Of a DNA stretch of 49,801 nt, positions 8,733-17,966 are shown piece by piece. The stretch is taken from assembly GCA_021737975.1 (NCBI GenBank), contig JAIPCZ010000018.1, positions 1 through 49,801 on the forward strand. The letters run 5' to 3'. This DNA comes from Polaromonas sp. GTDB taxonomy: Bacteria; Pseudomonadota; Gammaproteobacteria; Burkholderiales; Burkholderiaceae_C. Position 1 is the first letter of the stretch; each line of letters begins with the position of its first letter. The notes beneath the pieces were generated by a model, which saw nothing but the letters and a program-made list of their open reading frames with translations, made no database searches and was not told the DNA's origin. The position numbers were made by a program, and so were the translations under genes.

Positions 8733-9662
8733 TTAAAGCGCGGCCGTCAATTCGGGCACGGCCACGAACAGGTCGGCCTCCAGGCCGTAGTCGGCCACGC
8801 TAAAGATCGGCGCCTCGGCGTCCTTGTTGATGGCCACGATGACCTTGCTGTCCTTCATGCCCGCGAGGTGCTGGATGGCGCCGCTGATGCCCGCGGCAAT
8901 GTAGAGCTGGGGCGCCACGATCTTGCCGGTCTGGCCCACCTGCAGGTCGTTGGCGGCATAGCCCGCGTCCACGGCGGCCCGGCTCGCACCGATGGCCGCG
9001 CCGAGCTTGTCGGCCAGCGGGGTCATGAGCTCGTTGAACTTTTCCTGCGAGCCCAGGGCGCGGCCACCGCTGACAATGATCTTGGCGGAGGTCAGCTCGG
9101 GCCGGTCGTTCTTGGCGATCGCCGCGCCAAGATAGCTGGTGTTGCCCGGCACGGCCTGCGCGGCCACGGACTCGATGGCGGCCGAGCCACCCGCGGGGGC
9201 GGGGTCAAAACCGGTGGTGCGCACCGTCAGCACCTTGATCGCGTCCAGGCTTTGCACCGTGGCGATGGCGTTGCCGGCGTAAATGGGGCGCTCGAAGGTG
9301 TCGGGGCTGATGATTTTGGTGACGTCCGAGAGCTGGCCCATGTCGAGCTTGGCGGCCACGCGTGGTGCCACGTTCTTGCCCGAGGCGGTGGCGGGAAACA
9401 GCAGGTGGCTGTAAGCCGGGGCCAGGGCGACGATTTGCGCCGTGAGGTTTTCCGCGATGCCGTGCGCCAGCGATTCGGCGTCGATGTGCAGCACTTTGGC
9501 GACACCGGCAATCTGGGCCGCGCCAGCGGCAGCAGGGCCCGCGTTGTGGCCCGCGATGAGCACATGCACGTCGCCGCCGCACTGAACAGCGGCGGTGATG
9601 GTGTTGAGGGTGGACGGCTTGAGGGAGGCGTTGTCGTGTTCGGCAATAACGAGTGTGGTCAT
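8733..9662 (-). CDS. etfA: Electron transfer flavoprotein subunit alpha
   Basis: 309 residues of the EtfA/FixB family. The C-terminal domain carries the FAD-binding signatures [21 protein letters not shown] and NKDAEAPIF. With EtfB it forms the soluble heterodimer that takes electrons from acyl-CoA dehydrogenases to ETF-ubiquinone oxidoreductase in the membrane. It sits 9 bases after etfB and 10 bases before the acyl-CoA dehydrogenase, a tight operon. The N-terminus [11 protein letters not shown] is standard. Confidence 0.96.
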   Translation of the reverse strand: MTTLVIAEHDNASLKPSTLNTITAAVQCGGDVHVLIAGHNAGPAAAGAAQIAGVAKVLHIDAESLAHGIAENLTAQIVALAPAYSHLLFPATASGKNVAPRVAAKLDMGQLSDVTKIISPDTFERPIYAGNAIATVQSLDAIKVLTVRTTGFDPAPAGGSAAIESVAAQAVPGNTSYLGAAIAKNDRPELTSAKIIVSGGRALGSQEKFNELMTPLADKLGAAIGASRAAVDAGYAANDLQVGQTGKIVAPQLYIAAGISGAIQHLAGMKDSKVIVAINKDAEAPIFSVADYGLEADLFVAVPELTAAL

Positions 9663-9671
9663 TTTTTTTCC

Positions 9672-10421
9672 TTAGATGACTTTGGCTTCATTCTTGAGTT
9701 TGGCCACCAGCGTGGCCACGTCGGGCACTTTGACACCGGCGCTGCGCTTGGGCGGCTCGTTGACCGTCAGGGTCTTGATGCGCGGGCTCACGTCGACACC
9801 GAGGTCTTCGGGCTTGACGACCTCGAGCGGCTTTTTCTTGGCCTTCATGATGTTGGGCAGGGTGACGTAGCGCGGCTCGTTGAGGCGCAGGTCGGCGGTG
9901 ATGACGGCGGGCAGGGTGACGCTCAGGGTCTCACTGCCGCCGTCGATTTCGCGTGACACGGTGGCTTTGCCGTCAGCCACTTCGAGCTTGCTGGCAAAGG
10001 CGACCTGGGGCAGGTCGGCCAGGGCGGCGAGCATCTGGCCGGTCTGGTTGCAGTCGTCGTCGATGGCCTGCTTGCCCAGGATGATCAGGCCGGGTTGCTC
10101 CTTGTCGATCAGCGCCTTGAGCAGTTTGGCCACGGCCAGGGGTTGCAGTTCCTGGTCCGTCTCGACCAGGATGGCGCGGTCGGCGCCGATGGCCATGGCG
10201 GTGCGCAGGGTCTCCGTGCACTGGGTCACGCCGCAGGAGACCGCGATGATCTCGGTGGCAATGCCCTTTTCACGCAAACGCACGGCTTCCTCGATGGCGA
10301 TTTCGTCAAACGGGTTCATGCTCATTTTGACGTTGGCGGTGTCCACACCCGTGTTGTCCGACTTGACCCGGATCTTCACGTTGTAGTCCACCACACGCTT
10401 GACTGCGACCAGGACTTTCAT
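9672..10421 (-). CDS. etfB: Electron transfer flavoprotein subunit beta
   Basis: 249 residues beginning [20 protein letters not shown]. The start at 10421 is chosen from this conserved N-terminus and a GGAGAGAG ribosome site; the open frame runs 24 codons further without similarity. The family signature VxRExDGGxE-like stretch ([12 protein letters not shown]) and the basic motif [10 protein letters not shown] are present. It binds AMP and pairs with EtfA. It is the first gene of etfB-etfA-acyl-CoA dehydrogenase. Two overlapping inverted repeats 50-77 bases upstream of its start are a likely operator for the operon. Confidence 0.96.
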   Translation of the reverse strand: MKVLVAVKRVVDYNVKIRVKSDNTGVDTANVKMSMNPFDEIAIEEAVRLREKGIATEIIAVSCGVTQCTETLRTAMAIGADRAILVETDQELQPLAVAKLLKALIDKEQPGLIILGKQAIDDDCNQTGQMLAALADLPQVAFASKLEVADGKATVSREIDGGSETLSVTLPAVITADLRLNEPRYVTLPNIMKAKKKPLEVVKPEDLGVDVSPRIKTLTVNEPPKRSAGVKVPDVATLVAKLKNEAKVI

Positions 10422-10471
10422 AGCTGTCTCTCTCCAGAGGGTTAAAAATAGGCAAAAGCGCATCGCATCAG

Positions 10472-10498
10472 CGTCAATCTGATTGACGTGCACGTCAA
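10472..10498. promoter_or_regulatory. Candidate operator: two overlapping perfect inverted repeats upstream of etfB
   Basis: CGTCAATC-T-GATTGACG (10472-10488) and TTGACGTGCACGTCAA (10483-10498) are both perfect palindromes and share the half-site TTGACG. They lie 51-77 bases upstream of the etfB start, where an operator would be expected. Such symmetric sites suit a TetR- or MerR-family dimer; fatty-acid and branched-chain catabolism genes of betaproteobacteria are known to be controlled by such regulators (LiuR, FadP, PsrA types). Which protein binds is not shown. Confidence 0.6.
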
Positions 10499-10606
10499 CT
10501 CGGGCATTCTATGCGGCCGCAACGGCCGGCAGGGTCGCCGCAACGACATTCTTCACAAATTCCACCAAAAAGAACGACCGTGCTTTTTATTATACGCAGG
10601 GCGCCC

Positions 10607-11881
10607 TCACCCGCCTCCCACCGCGCGCTGGTGGATGACACGCTGCGGGAACGGGATTTCAACCCGGTGCTCGCGCAGCAAGCGCAGGATGTCCAGATTG
10701 ACCAGGGAGCGCAGGTTGTCGCTGCCGTTTTCGGGGTCGCCGATCCAGTAACCGAGCCGGAACTCCAGGCCGTCGGCGCCAAAAGCCAGCAAAACCACTG
10801 CCGGGGCCGGATCAACCAGCACCCGCTCCTGCGCGGCTGCCGCCTGCAGCAGCAAACGCGACACCAGTTCCACATCGCTGTCGTACGCCACCGACACGTT
10901 GGTGAACTGCCAGACCTTGGGGTCGGCCAGCGACAGGTTTTCAACCCGACTGGTGATCAGCATCTCGTTGGGCACGATGGATTCGCGGCCGCTGAGCGAG
11001 CGGATCACGGTGTAGCGCGCGTTGATTTCGGTGATGACGCCGCTGAAGTTGTCGACCTGCACGCTGTCGCCGATGCGCATGCTGCGCTCGGCCAGGATGA
11101 CAAAGCCCGAGACGTAATTGGCGGCCAGCTTTTGCAGGCCAAAACCAATGCCCACGCCAATGGCGCCGCCCAGCACCGACAGGGCCGTGAGGTCGATGCC
11201 CACCGCCGACAGGGCCAGCAAGAGGCCGACAAACATCAGCAGCGCCCGGGCCGCGTTGCTGAACGCCTTGCGCAGGCTCAGTTCGCCCCCGGTCGCCTTG
11301 CGCAGCAGCCTGGCCTCGATGGCCGACGATATCCACAAGCTGATGATCAGCACCAGGCCGGCTGTCAGCGTGCCCTCGATGATCTTGCGCACCGACAGGG
11401 TGGCACCGCCCACGGTCCAGCTGATCTGGTCCAGTTCCTCCATCACCAGCGGCAGCAAGCCGCTGACCCACAGCACCATGGCAACCCAGGCGATCCAGGA
11501 AATGCTGCGCTCGAGCAAACGAATCAGCGGTGTGTCACTGAACGCCGCCTGCAGCACCTTGACACCCATGCGGATCACCAGCAGGGAGATCAGCACGGGA
11601 ATGGCCAACTTGAACAGCGCCAGCGGCATACTCATGGCCAGCAGCTTGCGCGCGGCATAGGCCAGACACAACAGCAGGGCGGGAAACAGCACGCCATCGA
11701 CAATGCGGCGCCCGAACATGATGGAATTGAGCTCGCGCTCGACAAAGGCCCTGGACACCAGGCGCGCCAGCAGCCAGGCCAGCACGCCGCAAGCCAGCAG
11801 TGCGCCCAACTCGATCAGCACGCTGGTCTGGCTCAGGGCCGCCAGCCAGTCCTCCAGGTCGGCAATCGCCGGATTAGACAT
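10607..11881 (-). CDS. Mechanosensitive ion channel, MscS family
   Basis: 424 residues with several hydrophobic membrane segments in the first 260 residues, then the conserved MscS core. The pore-lining helix is in LSVLGGAIGVGIGFGLQKLAANYVSG, followed by the beta domain entry (RSMRIGDSVQVDN) and the REXIVPNEM-type motif GRESIVPNEML. It opens on membrane tension to release solutes during hypo-osmotic shock; the inner membrane is its location. The extra N-terminal segments make it larger than E. coli MscS (286 residues), as in YbdG/YjeP-like relatives. ATG 11881 overlaps the end of the amidohydrolase gene by 8 bases, so the two are coupled. Confidence 0.92.
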   Translation of the reverse strand: MSNPAIADLEDWLAALSQTSVLIELGALLACGVLAWLLARLVSRAFVERELNSIMFGRRIVDGVLFPALLLCLAYAARKLLAMSMPLALFKLAIPVLISLLVIRMGVKVLQAAFSDTPLIRLLERSISWIAWVAMVLWVSGLLPLVMEELDQISWTVGGATLSVRKIIEGTLTAGLVLIISLWISSAIEARLLRKATGGELSLRKAFSNAARALLMFVGLLLALSAVGIDLTALSVLGGAIGVGIGFGLQKLAANYVSGFVILAERSMRIGDSVQVDNFSGVITEINARYTVIRSLSGRESIVPNEMLITSRVENLSLADPKVWQFTNVSVAYDSDVELVSRLLLQAAAAQERVLVDPAPAVVLLAFGADGLEFRLGYWIGDPENGSDNLRSLVNLDILRLLREHRVEIPFPQRVIHQRAVGGG

Positions 11882-12827
11882 CCGCAAGAACCCGGATATG
11901 CGCCTCGGCGCTGCGAGACAGCGCGCTCATCACATAACCGCCTTCGAGGCAACTCACAATGCGGCCCTTGGCATGGCGCCGCGCCACATCCATGATGCGG
12001 CTGGTGATCCAGGCGTAGTCCTGCTCAACGAGCCCGAGCTGGCCCATGTCGTCCTCCCGATGCGCATCGAAGCCGGCGCTGATAAAAATCATCTCAGGCT
12101 GGAATTCCTCCAGCCGGGGGATCCAGGCGGCCTCGATCATGTCGCGAATCTCCGCGCCCTTGGTATAGGCCGGCACCGGCAGGTTGACCAGGTTTTTGGC
12201 GCTCGAGTGCACCCAGTCCATGGGGTAGAACGGATGCTGGTAGAAGCTCACCATCAGGATGCGGTCGTCGCCGGCCACGATGTCCTCGGTGCCGTTGCCG
12301 TGGTGCACGTCAAAGTCGACAATGGCCACGCGCTGCAGATTGTGGCGCTCCAGCGCGTATTTGGCGGCAATCGCCACGTTGTTGAAAAAGCAGAAGCCCC
12401 CGGCCTTGCTGCGGCAGGCATGGTGGCCGGGCGGGCGCACCGCGCAAAAGGCGGTCTTCATTTCGCCGGCCAGCACCGCGTCGGTGGCGTCAATGGCGGC
12501 GCCGGCGGCATTGAGCGCGGCCTCCCAGGTGTGAACATTGATACTGGTGTCGGGGTCGATCTGCAATTGATCATGGCCACCGGCGGCAATTTGCTCCTTG
12601 AGCTCGGCATTCAAGCCGCGAATGGCGGCCACGTACATGCGGTCGTGCGCCAGCTCGATGTCGGACACCGCCGCCGCGGTGGCCTCGCGCCGGTCCAGCG
12701 CGACGTCAAGGCCGGAGATCAGCAGGCGGTCGTCGATGGCATCAAGGCGCTCAGGGCACTCGGGGTGGCCCGGCATCATTTCATGTTTGCGGCAACTTGG
12801 GTGAGTAAAGTATCCGGTCATCGTCAT
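11874..12827 (-). CDS. Histone deacetylase family protein (acetylpolyamine/acetoin-type amidohydrolase)
   Basis: 317 residues. The family core is complete: CPERLDAI near the N-terminus, the charge-relay PPGHHA, the zinc ligands in IVDFDVHHGNGTEDI, a third ligand in SAGFDAHREDD, and an EGGYV motif near the end. Bacterial members deacetylate polyamines, acetoin-related or other acetylated small molecules in the cytosol; the substrate is unknown here. ATG at 12827 has GAGGAGA 10 bases upstream; ATG 12821 is an alternative. The longer frame to 13028 runs inside moxR on the other strand and is rejected. It overlaps mscS downstream. Confidence 0.9.
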   Translation of the reverse strand: MTMTGYFTHPSCRKHEMMPGHPECPERLDAIDDRLLISGLDVALDRREATAAAVSDIELAHDRMYVAAIRGLNAELKEQIAAGGHDQLQIDPDTSINVHTWEAALNAAGAAIDATDAVLAGEMKTAFCAVRPPGHHACRSKAGGFCFFNNVAIAAKYALERHNLQRVAIVDFDVHHGNGTEDIVAGDDRILMVSFYQHPFYPMDWVHSSAKNLVNLPVPAYTKGAEIRDMIEAAWIPRLEEFQPEMIFISAGFDAHREDDMGQLGLVEQDYAWITSRIMDVARRHAKGRIVSCLEGGYVMSALSRSAEAHIRVLADV

Positions 12828-12857
12828 AAGAAACAGTCTCCTCGCTAATTTTTTGAT

Positions 12858-13790
12858 ATGGTGCTGCCCATGGACACACAACTCAAACTCAAATCTCTGG
12901 TCGATCAGCTTAACACGGTCATTGTTGGCAAATTTGATCAAACTCAAGATTGTGTGGCTTGCCTGCTGGCCGGTGGACACCTGCTGATCGAGGACGTGCC
13001 GGGGGTCGGCAAGACCACCCTCGCCCATGCCCTGGCGCGCACCTTCGGCCTGCAGTTTTCACGGGTGCAATTTACCTCGGACCTGATGCCCAGCGATTTG
13101 TCGGGTGTTTCGGTCTATGACCGCGGCCTGGAGCAATTCATCTTTCACCCGGGTCCCCTGTTTGCCCAGGTGCTGCTGGCCGACGAGATCAACCGGGCCA
13201 GCCCCAAGACCCAAAGCGCGCTGCTGGAGGCGATGGAAGAAAAGCAGGTCACGATCGAGGGCGAAACGCGGCCCCTGCCCGAGCCCTTCTTTGTCATCGC
13301 CACCCAGAACCCGCACGACCAGCTCGGCACCTACCTGCTGCCCGAGTCCCAGCTGGACCGCTTTCTGATGCGCATCTCGCTGGGCTACCCCGACCGCGGC
13401 GCCGAGCGCGAACTGCTGATGGGGCAAGACCGGCGCGAGCTGGTCGAGGCGCTTCCGAGCCTGCTCAGCCCGGAAGAATTACACGCCCTGCAAACCCAGG
13501 TGCTGGCGGTGCACGCCTCCGGGCCGCTGCTCGACTATGTGCAGGACCTGATCCAGGCAACGCGCTCGGGGCAGTGGTTCATGCAGGGCCTGAGCCCGCG
13601 CGCCGGCATCGCGGTGCTGCGCGCGGCCAAGGCCCGCGCCCTGCTGAGCGGGCGCGGCTATGTGGCGCCTGACGACGTGCGGGCCATCCTGCCGCAGACC
13701 ATCGCCCATCGGCTGCTGCCGCTGAGCCAGGCCGGCCGAGGCGCCAGCGAACAGGTGCGCGCCATGCTCGAAGCTGTGCCCCTGCCCTGA
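12858..13790 (+). CDS. MoxR-type AAA+ ATPase
   Basis: 310 residues. Walker A is GVGKTT, Walker B LLADEINRA, sensor 1 VIATQNP, and the LLPESQLDRFLMRISLGYPD stretch holds the arginine-finger region, all typical of the MRP subgroup of MoxR ATPases. These act as chaperone-like ATPases for partner proteins with vWA-like domains. The order moxR, DUF58, transglutaminase-like gene downstream is a well-known conserved operon whose exact role is unsettled. The true start may be ATG 12870 (MDTQLKLK). Only 30 bases separate it from the divergent amidohydrolase start, so its promoter must lie in or near coding sequence. Confidence 0.93.
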   Translation: MVLPMDTQLKLKSLVDQLNTVIVGKFDQTQDCVACLLAGGHLLIEDVPGVGKTTLAHALARTFGLQFSRVQFTSDLMPSDLSGVSVYDRGLEQFIFHPGPLFAQVLLADEINRASPKTQSALLEAMEEKQVTIEGETRPLPEPFFVIATQNPHDQLGTYLLPESQLDRFLMRISLGYPDRGAERELLMGQDRRELVEALPSLLSPEELHALQTQVLAVHASGPLLDYVQDLIQATRSGQWFMQGLSPRAGIAVLRAAKARALLSGRGYVAPDDVRAILPQTIAHRLLPLSQAGRGASEQVRAMLEAVPLP

Positions 13791-13813
13791 CCCGCCCTGT
13801 CGCCGCCCATCCT

Positions 13814-14791
13814 GTGAAACCCCTGCCGCCTGCGCTGCGCCACCCCCTCGCCCATGTGCGGGCCCGCCTGGCGCGCTGGTGGCAAGACCGCCTGCCCCTG
13901 ACCGACAGCGTCACGCTGACGCAGCGCAGTGTGTACATCCTGCCCACCCGCGCCGGCTTCATGCTGGCGGTCACGCTGCTGGTGCTGCTGGTGGCCTCCA
14001 TCAACTACCAGCTCAACCTGGGCTACCTGCTGACTTTTTTGCTCGCCGGCAGCGCGCTGGTGGGCATGCACGTGGGGCACGGCACCCTGCGCGGGCTGAC
14101 CCTGAACCTGACCGCGCCCGACCCCATCCACCTCGGCGCCAAAGCCATCTTCGATGTGCATTTGCACAACACCCGCAAGCGCGCCCGCTATGGCATCGGT
14201 CTGGCGGTGCAGGGCGCCGGGCAGTGGGCCTGGACCGATGTGGCGGGCCAGGCCAGCAGCACGGTGCAACTGGCCTGGCTGCCCGAGCGGCGCGGGCTGC
14301 ACCGGCTGCCGCCCCTGACCGCCGAGACCCGCTTTCCGCTGGGAACCTTTCGGGTCTGGACGGTGTGGCGCCCGGCCGCCGAGGTGCTGGTCTACCCGGC
14401 GCCCGAAATGCCCGCAGCGTCGCTGCCCGCGGGCCAGGCCCATGAGGGCAGCGCCCACGCCAGCGTCACCAGCGCGCAGGGCGAGCCCGATGGCCTGCGC
14501 GCCTACCGCCGCGGCGATGCCCTCAAAACTATCGTCTGGAAGAAGGCAGCCAAAACCGGCGAGCTGGTCAGCCGCGACAGCCAGACCCTGCAACAGCAAA
14601 CCTTGTGGCTGGACCAGCAGCAGACCGGCCTGAGCCAGCCCGAGGCGCAGCTCAGCCGCCTGTGCGCCTGGGTCCTGCAGGCCGACCAGATGGGGCTGAT
14701 CTACGGCCTGCGCCTGAAGCACCAGGACATCGCGCCCGCCAGCGGCCTGGCCCACCAGCAGCGCTGCCTGCGCGCACTGGCCCTGGCCTGA
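13814..14791 (+). CDS. DUF58 domain-containing membrane protein
   Basis: 325 residues starting GTG at 13814. Two hydrophobic segments near residues 40-90 anchor it in the membrane. A beta-rich region follows, and then the DUF58 signature GEPDGLRAYRRGDALKTIVWKKAAKTGELVSRD, in which the RxGD and W-K-A positions are the conserved ones. DUF58 proteins have a vWA-like fold and are the usual partners of MoxR ATPases. It lies 23 bases after moxR and 7 bases before the transglutaminase gene, so it is co-transcribed with both. Function beyond complex assembly is unknown. Confidence 0.9.
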   Translation: MKPLPPALRHPLAHVRARLARWWQDRLPLTDSVTLTQRSVYILPTRAGFMLAVTLLVLLVASINYQLNLGYLLTFLLAGSALVGMHVGHGTLRGLTLNLTAPDPIHLGAKAIFDVHLHNTRKRARYGIGLAVQGAGQWAWTDVAGQASSTVQLAWLPERRGLHRLPPLTAETRFPLGTFRVWTVWRPAAEVLVYPAPEMPAASLPAGQAHEGSAHASVTSAQGEPDGLRAYRRGDALKTIVWKKAAKTGELVSRDSQTLQQQTLWLDQQQTGLSQPEAQLSRLCAWVLQADQMGLIYGLRLKHQDIAPASGLAHQQRCLRALALA

Positions 14792-14798
14792 CCACCGC

Positions 14799-16841
14799 AT
14801 GAAGCTGCCCACCCTCAGCCACCTGCCGCGCGACACGCGCGACACCTTGTTTGTGCTCGCGGTCATCGCCTGGGTGGTCGCGCCGCTGATCCCGGAACTA
14901 CCCCTGTGGTGCAGCCTGGTGAGTGCCGCCGTCATGGTGTGGCGCGGGGTGCTGGCCTGGCGCGGCCAGCCCCTGCCGTCCAGATGGTGGCTGCTGGGCC
15001 TGCTGGCGCTGTGTCTGGGCGCCACGCTGATCAGCTTCAGGACACTGCTGGGGCGCGACGCGGGCGTGACCATGGTGGTGGTCTTGCTGGCGCTCAAGAC
15101 GCTGGAATTACGCGCCCGCCGCGACGCCTTCGTGGTGTTTTTTCTCAGCTTTTTCCTGCTGTTGACCAATTTTTTCTACTCGCAGTCGCTGCTCACCGCC
15201 GCCGCCATGCTGGTGGCGCTGCTGGGCTTGCTGACCGCGCTGGTCAACGCCCACATGCCGGTGGGCAGGCCGCCGCTGTGGCAGGCCGGGCGGATGGCCG
15301 GCAGCATGGCGCTGCTCGGCGCGCCCATCATGGTGCTGCTGTTTGTGCTGTTTCCGCGCGTGGCGCCGCTGTGGGGCCTGCCCAGCGACGCCATGACCGG
15401 TCGCAGCGGCCTGTCTGCCAGCATGACGGTGGGCAACATCGCCAGCCTGGCGCTCGATGGCAGTGTGGCCATGCGGGTGCGTTTTGACGGCACCCCCCCG
15501 CCGCAGTCCGCGCTCTACTTTCGCGGCCCGGTGCTGTCGCACTTTGACGGTCGCGCCTGGCAGGCGCGGCCGTCCGCCCTGCCCAACCGGCTGCGGCTGC
15601 CCGCCGACCTGCAGGTGACAGGGGAACCCATTCGTTACCAGATCACGCTGGAACCCAACCGGCTGCCCTGGCTGCTGGTGCTCGATGCCACGCCGCAAGC
15701 CCCGGTGCTGGCGGGCAGGACGGCGCGCATGACACGCGAGCTGCAATGGATTCTTGACCAGCCCGTCACCGACCTGCTGCGCTACGAGGTGCAGAGCTAC
15801 CCCGACTTCCAGCATGGCCCGCGCCAGCGCGTGCCGGGGCTGCAGGAGTACCTGGCGCTGCCCGACGGCTTCAACCCGCGCACCCTGCAACTGGCCGCCG
15901 AGCTGCAGCGCGACCCGCGCAACGCCCGCGCCAGCAATGCCCAATGGGTCGAGGTCGCGATGCAACGCCTGCGCAGCGAGGGCTACAGCTACACGCTGGA
16001 GCCCGGGGTCTATGGCCAGCACAGCGCCGACGAATTCTGGTTCGACCGCAAGGCCGGTTTCTGCGAGCACATTGCGTCCAGCTTTGTCATCCTGATGCGG
16101 GCCCTGAACGTGCCCGCCCGCGTGGTCACCGGTTACCAGGGTGGCGAGAGAAATGCCGTCGACAATTTCTGGACCGTGCGCCAAAGCGACGCCCACGCCT
16201 GGACCGAGGTCTGGCTCGAGGGCCAGGGCTGGCAGCGGGTGGACCCGACCTCGGCCGTGGCCCCGGGCCGCACCGGCACGCTGCAGCGCCTGACGCCGCC
16301 GCGCGGCGCGATTGCCAACGCCCTGCTTGGAACCGTCAACCCGGCGCTGGCGCTCAATCTGCGCGCTGCCTGGGACGCCGTCAACAACCGCTGGAACCAG
16401 TGGGTGCTGAACTACACCCAGAACACGCAGCTCGACCTGCTGAAAAACATCGGCTTCAAGGAACCCAACTGGCAGGACCTCATTTATGTGCTGTGCGCCA
16501 TCGTGGTGGCGGCCAGCCTCGGCGGCGCCGCCTGGAGCGCCTGGGAAAGGCACCAGCAGGACCCCTGGCTGCGCCTGCTGCACCAAGCGCTTGCCAGGCT
16601 GCGCGCGGCGGGCATCGGGTTCAGCGCCAACAGCACACCGCGTCAAATGGCACGGCAACTGCTGGCCAGCGCCCCGGATGCCCCGCCGGGGGCCAGCCCG
16701 CAAAAGCAGGCCTGGCACGACTGGCTCATCAGGCTGGAGGCCCTGCGTTATGCCGCGCCGGACCCTGGCCAGGCCGGTCATTTCAAACACCGACTCGCTA
16801 CACTGCGCGGTGAACTCAAGCACCTGCAATGGCCCAAGTAA
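14799..16841 (+). CDS. tgpA: TgpA-type membrane transglutaminase-like protein (DUF3488)
   Basis: 680 residues. About five to six membrane helices fill residues 10-200, followed by a periplasmic region with the transglutaminase-like core: Cys in GFCEHIASSF, His in SDAHAWTEVWLEGQGW and Asp in RVDPTSA form the papain-like triad. Another membrane helix follows (LIYVLCAIVVAASLGG) and then a cytoplasmic tail. Pseudomonas TgpA is essential and has transglutaminase activity, but its substrates are unknown; peptidoglycan or periplasmic proteins are plausible. Third gene of the moxR operon. Its last codons overlap the mltB start by 13 bases. Confidence 0.9.
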   Translation: MKLPTLSHLPRDTRDTLFVLAVIAWVVAPLIPELPLWCSLVSAAVMVWRGVLAWRGQPLPSRWWLLGLLALCLGATLISFRTLLGRDAGVTMVVVLLALKTLELRARRDAFVVFFLSFFLLLTNFFYSQSLLTAAAMLVALLGLLTALVNAHMPVGRPPLWQAGRMAGSMALLGAPIMVLLFVLFPRVAPLWGLPSDAMTGRSGLSASMTVGNIASLALDGSVAMRVRFDGTPPPQSALYFRGPVLSHFDGRAWQARPSALPNRLRLPADLQVTGEPIRYQITLEPNRLPWLLVLDATPQAPVLAGRTARMTRELQWILDQPVTDLLRYEVQSYPDFQHGPRQRVPGLQEYLALPDGFNPRTLQLAAELQRDPRNARASNAQWVEVAMQRLRSEGYSYTLEPGVYGQHSADEFWFDRKAGFCEHIASSFVILMRALNVPARVVTGYQGGERNAVDNFWTVRQSDAHAWTEVWLEGQGWQRVDPTSAVAPGRTGTLQRLTPPRGAIANALLGTVNPALALNLRAAWDAVNNRWNQWVLNYTQNTQLDLLKNIGFKEPNWQDLIYVLCAIVVAASLGGAAWSAWERHQQDPWLRLLHQALARLRAAGIGFSANSTPRQMARQLLASAPDAPPGASPQKQAWHDWLIRLEALRYAAPDPGQAGHFKHRLATLRGELKHLQWPK

Positions 16842-17950
16842 ATCCACCCGCACCCGCCAAACCATGGCAGCAGCTCAGGCGCCTTGCGAGCCTGATGCTG
16901 GTGGCCGCCGTGATGCTGCCGGCCAGCGCCACGGCGGCGAAACACCGCAAGAAGCCGGCCAAGGTGGCACACCCAGCGGCCGCCGTGCCCGGTCCCGGCT
17001 ACGGCCAGCGGCTCGACGCCATGCAGGCCGCTGATGACATCGCCGAGCGCCAGAAACTGGACCGCGAATGGGTGCGCCAGATCCTGGGCCAGGCCCGTTA
17101 TGTGGCTGCCATTGCCAAGGCCGTGACACCACCCGCCGCGGGGGTCGCCAAAAACTGGCAGCTCTACCGCAGCCGCTTTGTGGAACCCTTGCGCATCCGC
17201 GCCGGCCTGGCCTTCTGGCAGGCGCACCGCGACACCCTGCAGCGCGCCGAGCAGCAGACCGGCGTGCCCGCCGAGATCATTGTGGGCGTGCTCGGTGTCG
17301 AAACCATTTACGGCCAGCAAACGGGCAACTACCGGGTTCTCGACGCACTGGCCACGCTGGCCTTCGATTTTCCGGCGAGCCACCCGCGCGCGGCCGAACG
17401 CGGCGCCTACTTCAAGACTGAACTCGAACAATTCCTGGGCTGGGCGCAGCGCAGCGGGCGCGACCCGCTGGCGCTCAAGGGCAGCTATGCCGGCGCCATG
17501 GGCCTGCCCCAGTTCATGCCCTCGAGCTGGGCCAAATACGCGGTCGACTTCGATGGCGACGGCCTGGTGGACTTGCAGAACAGCCCGGCCGACGCCATTG
17601 GCTCGATCGCCAACTACTTCAGGGTCTTCAACTGGCAGCCCGGCCTGGCCACCCACTTCCCGCTGAGCTTCGACGCAGGCACCCTCGACATGGCCACACT
17701 CATGGCCCCCGACATCCTGCCCACGTTCAGCGTGGCCAGTTTTCAGGCCAAGGGCGTGGTGCTTGACGGCGCGGCGCTCCAGCACGCCGGCAAGCTGGCC
17801 CTGATCGAATTGCAGAACGGCGACGCTCCACCCAGCTATGTGGCGGGCACCGACAATTTTTATGCCGTCACGCGCTACAACTGGAGCAGTTACTACGCGC
17901 TGGCGGTGATCGAACTCGGCCAAGCCGTGGCCCAGGCCATGCGGCCCTGA
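16829..17950 (+). CDS. mltB: Lytic murein transglycosylase B
   Basis: 373 residues with an N-terminal basic region and hydrophobic signal segment (about 15-37), so it is exported; no lipobox cysteine is seen, so it is probably soluble periplasmic. The catalytic Glu158 is in GVLGVETIYGQQTG. Later motifs are SYAGAMGLPQFMPSSW and the FDGDGxVDLxNSxADAIGSIANYF stretch that binds calcium in MltB. It cleaves the glycan strands of peptidoglycan to 1,6-anhydro products. The overlap with tgpA suggests a joint cell-wall role for this operon, which is not the usual annotated content of the moxR cluster and is inferred. Confidence 0.95.
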   Translation: MAQVNPPAPAKPWQQLRRLASLMLVAAVMLPASATAAKHRKKPAKVAHPAAAVPGPGYGQRLDAMQAADDIAERQKLDREWVRQILGQARYVAAIAKAVTPPAAGVAKNWQLYRSRFVEPLRIRAGLAFWQAHRDTLQRAEQQTGVPAEIIVGVLGVETIYGQQTGNYRVLDALATLAFDFPASHPRAAERGAYFKTELEQFLGWAQRSGRDPLALKGSYAGAMGLPQFMPSSWAKYAVDFDGDGLVDLQNSPADAIGSIANYFRVFNWQPGLATHFPLSFDAGTLDMATLMAPDILPTFSVASFQAKGVVLDGAALQHAGKLALIELQNGDAPPSYVAGTDNFYAVTRYNWSSYYALAVIELGQAVAQAMRP

Positions 17951-17966
17951 GCCCGGCAGGGCAAAC

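Noticed and set aside
7016-8803. 595-codon plus-strand frame opposite the acyl-CoA dehydrogenase
   Set aside because: Opposite-strand artefact; the minus-strand product has clear family motifs.
17944-17962. GCCCTG-AGCCCGG-CAGGGC hairpin between mltB and the alpha-E gene
   Set aside because: No T-run on either strand; too weak to call a terminator.
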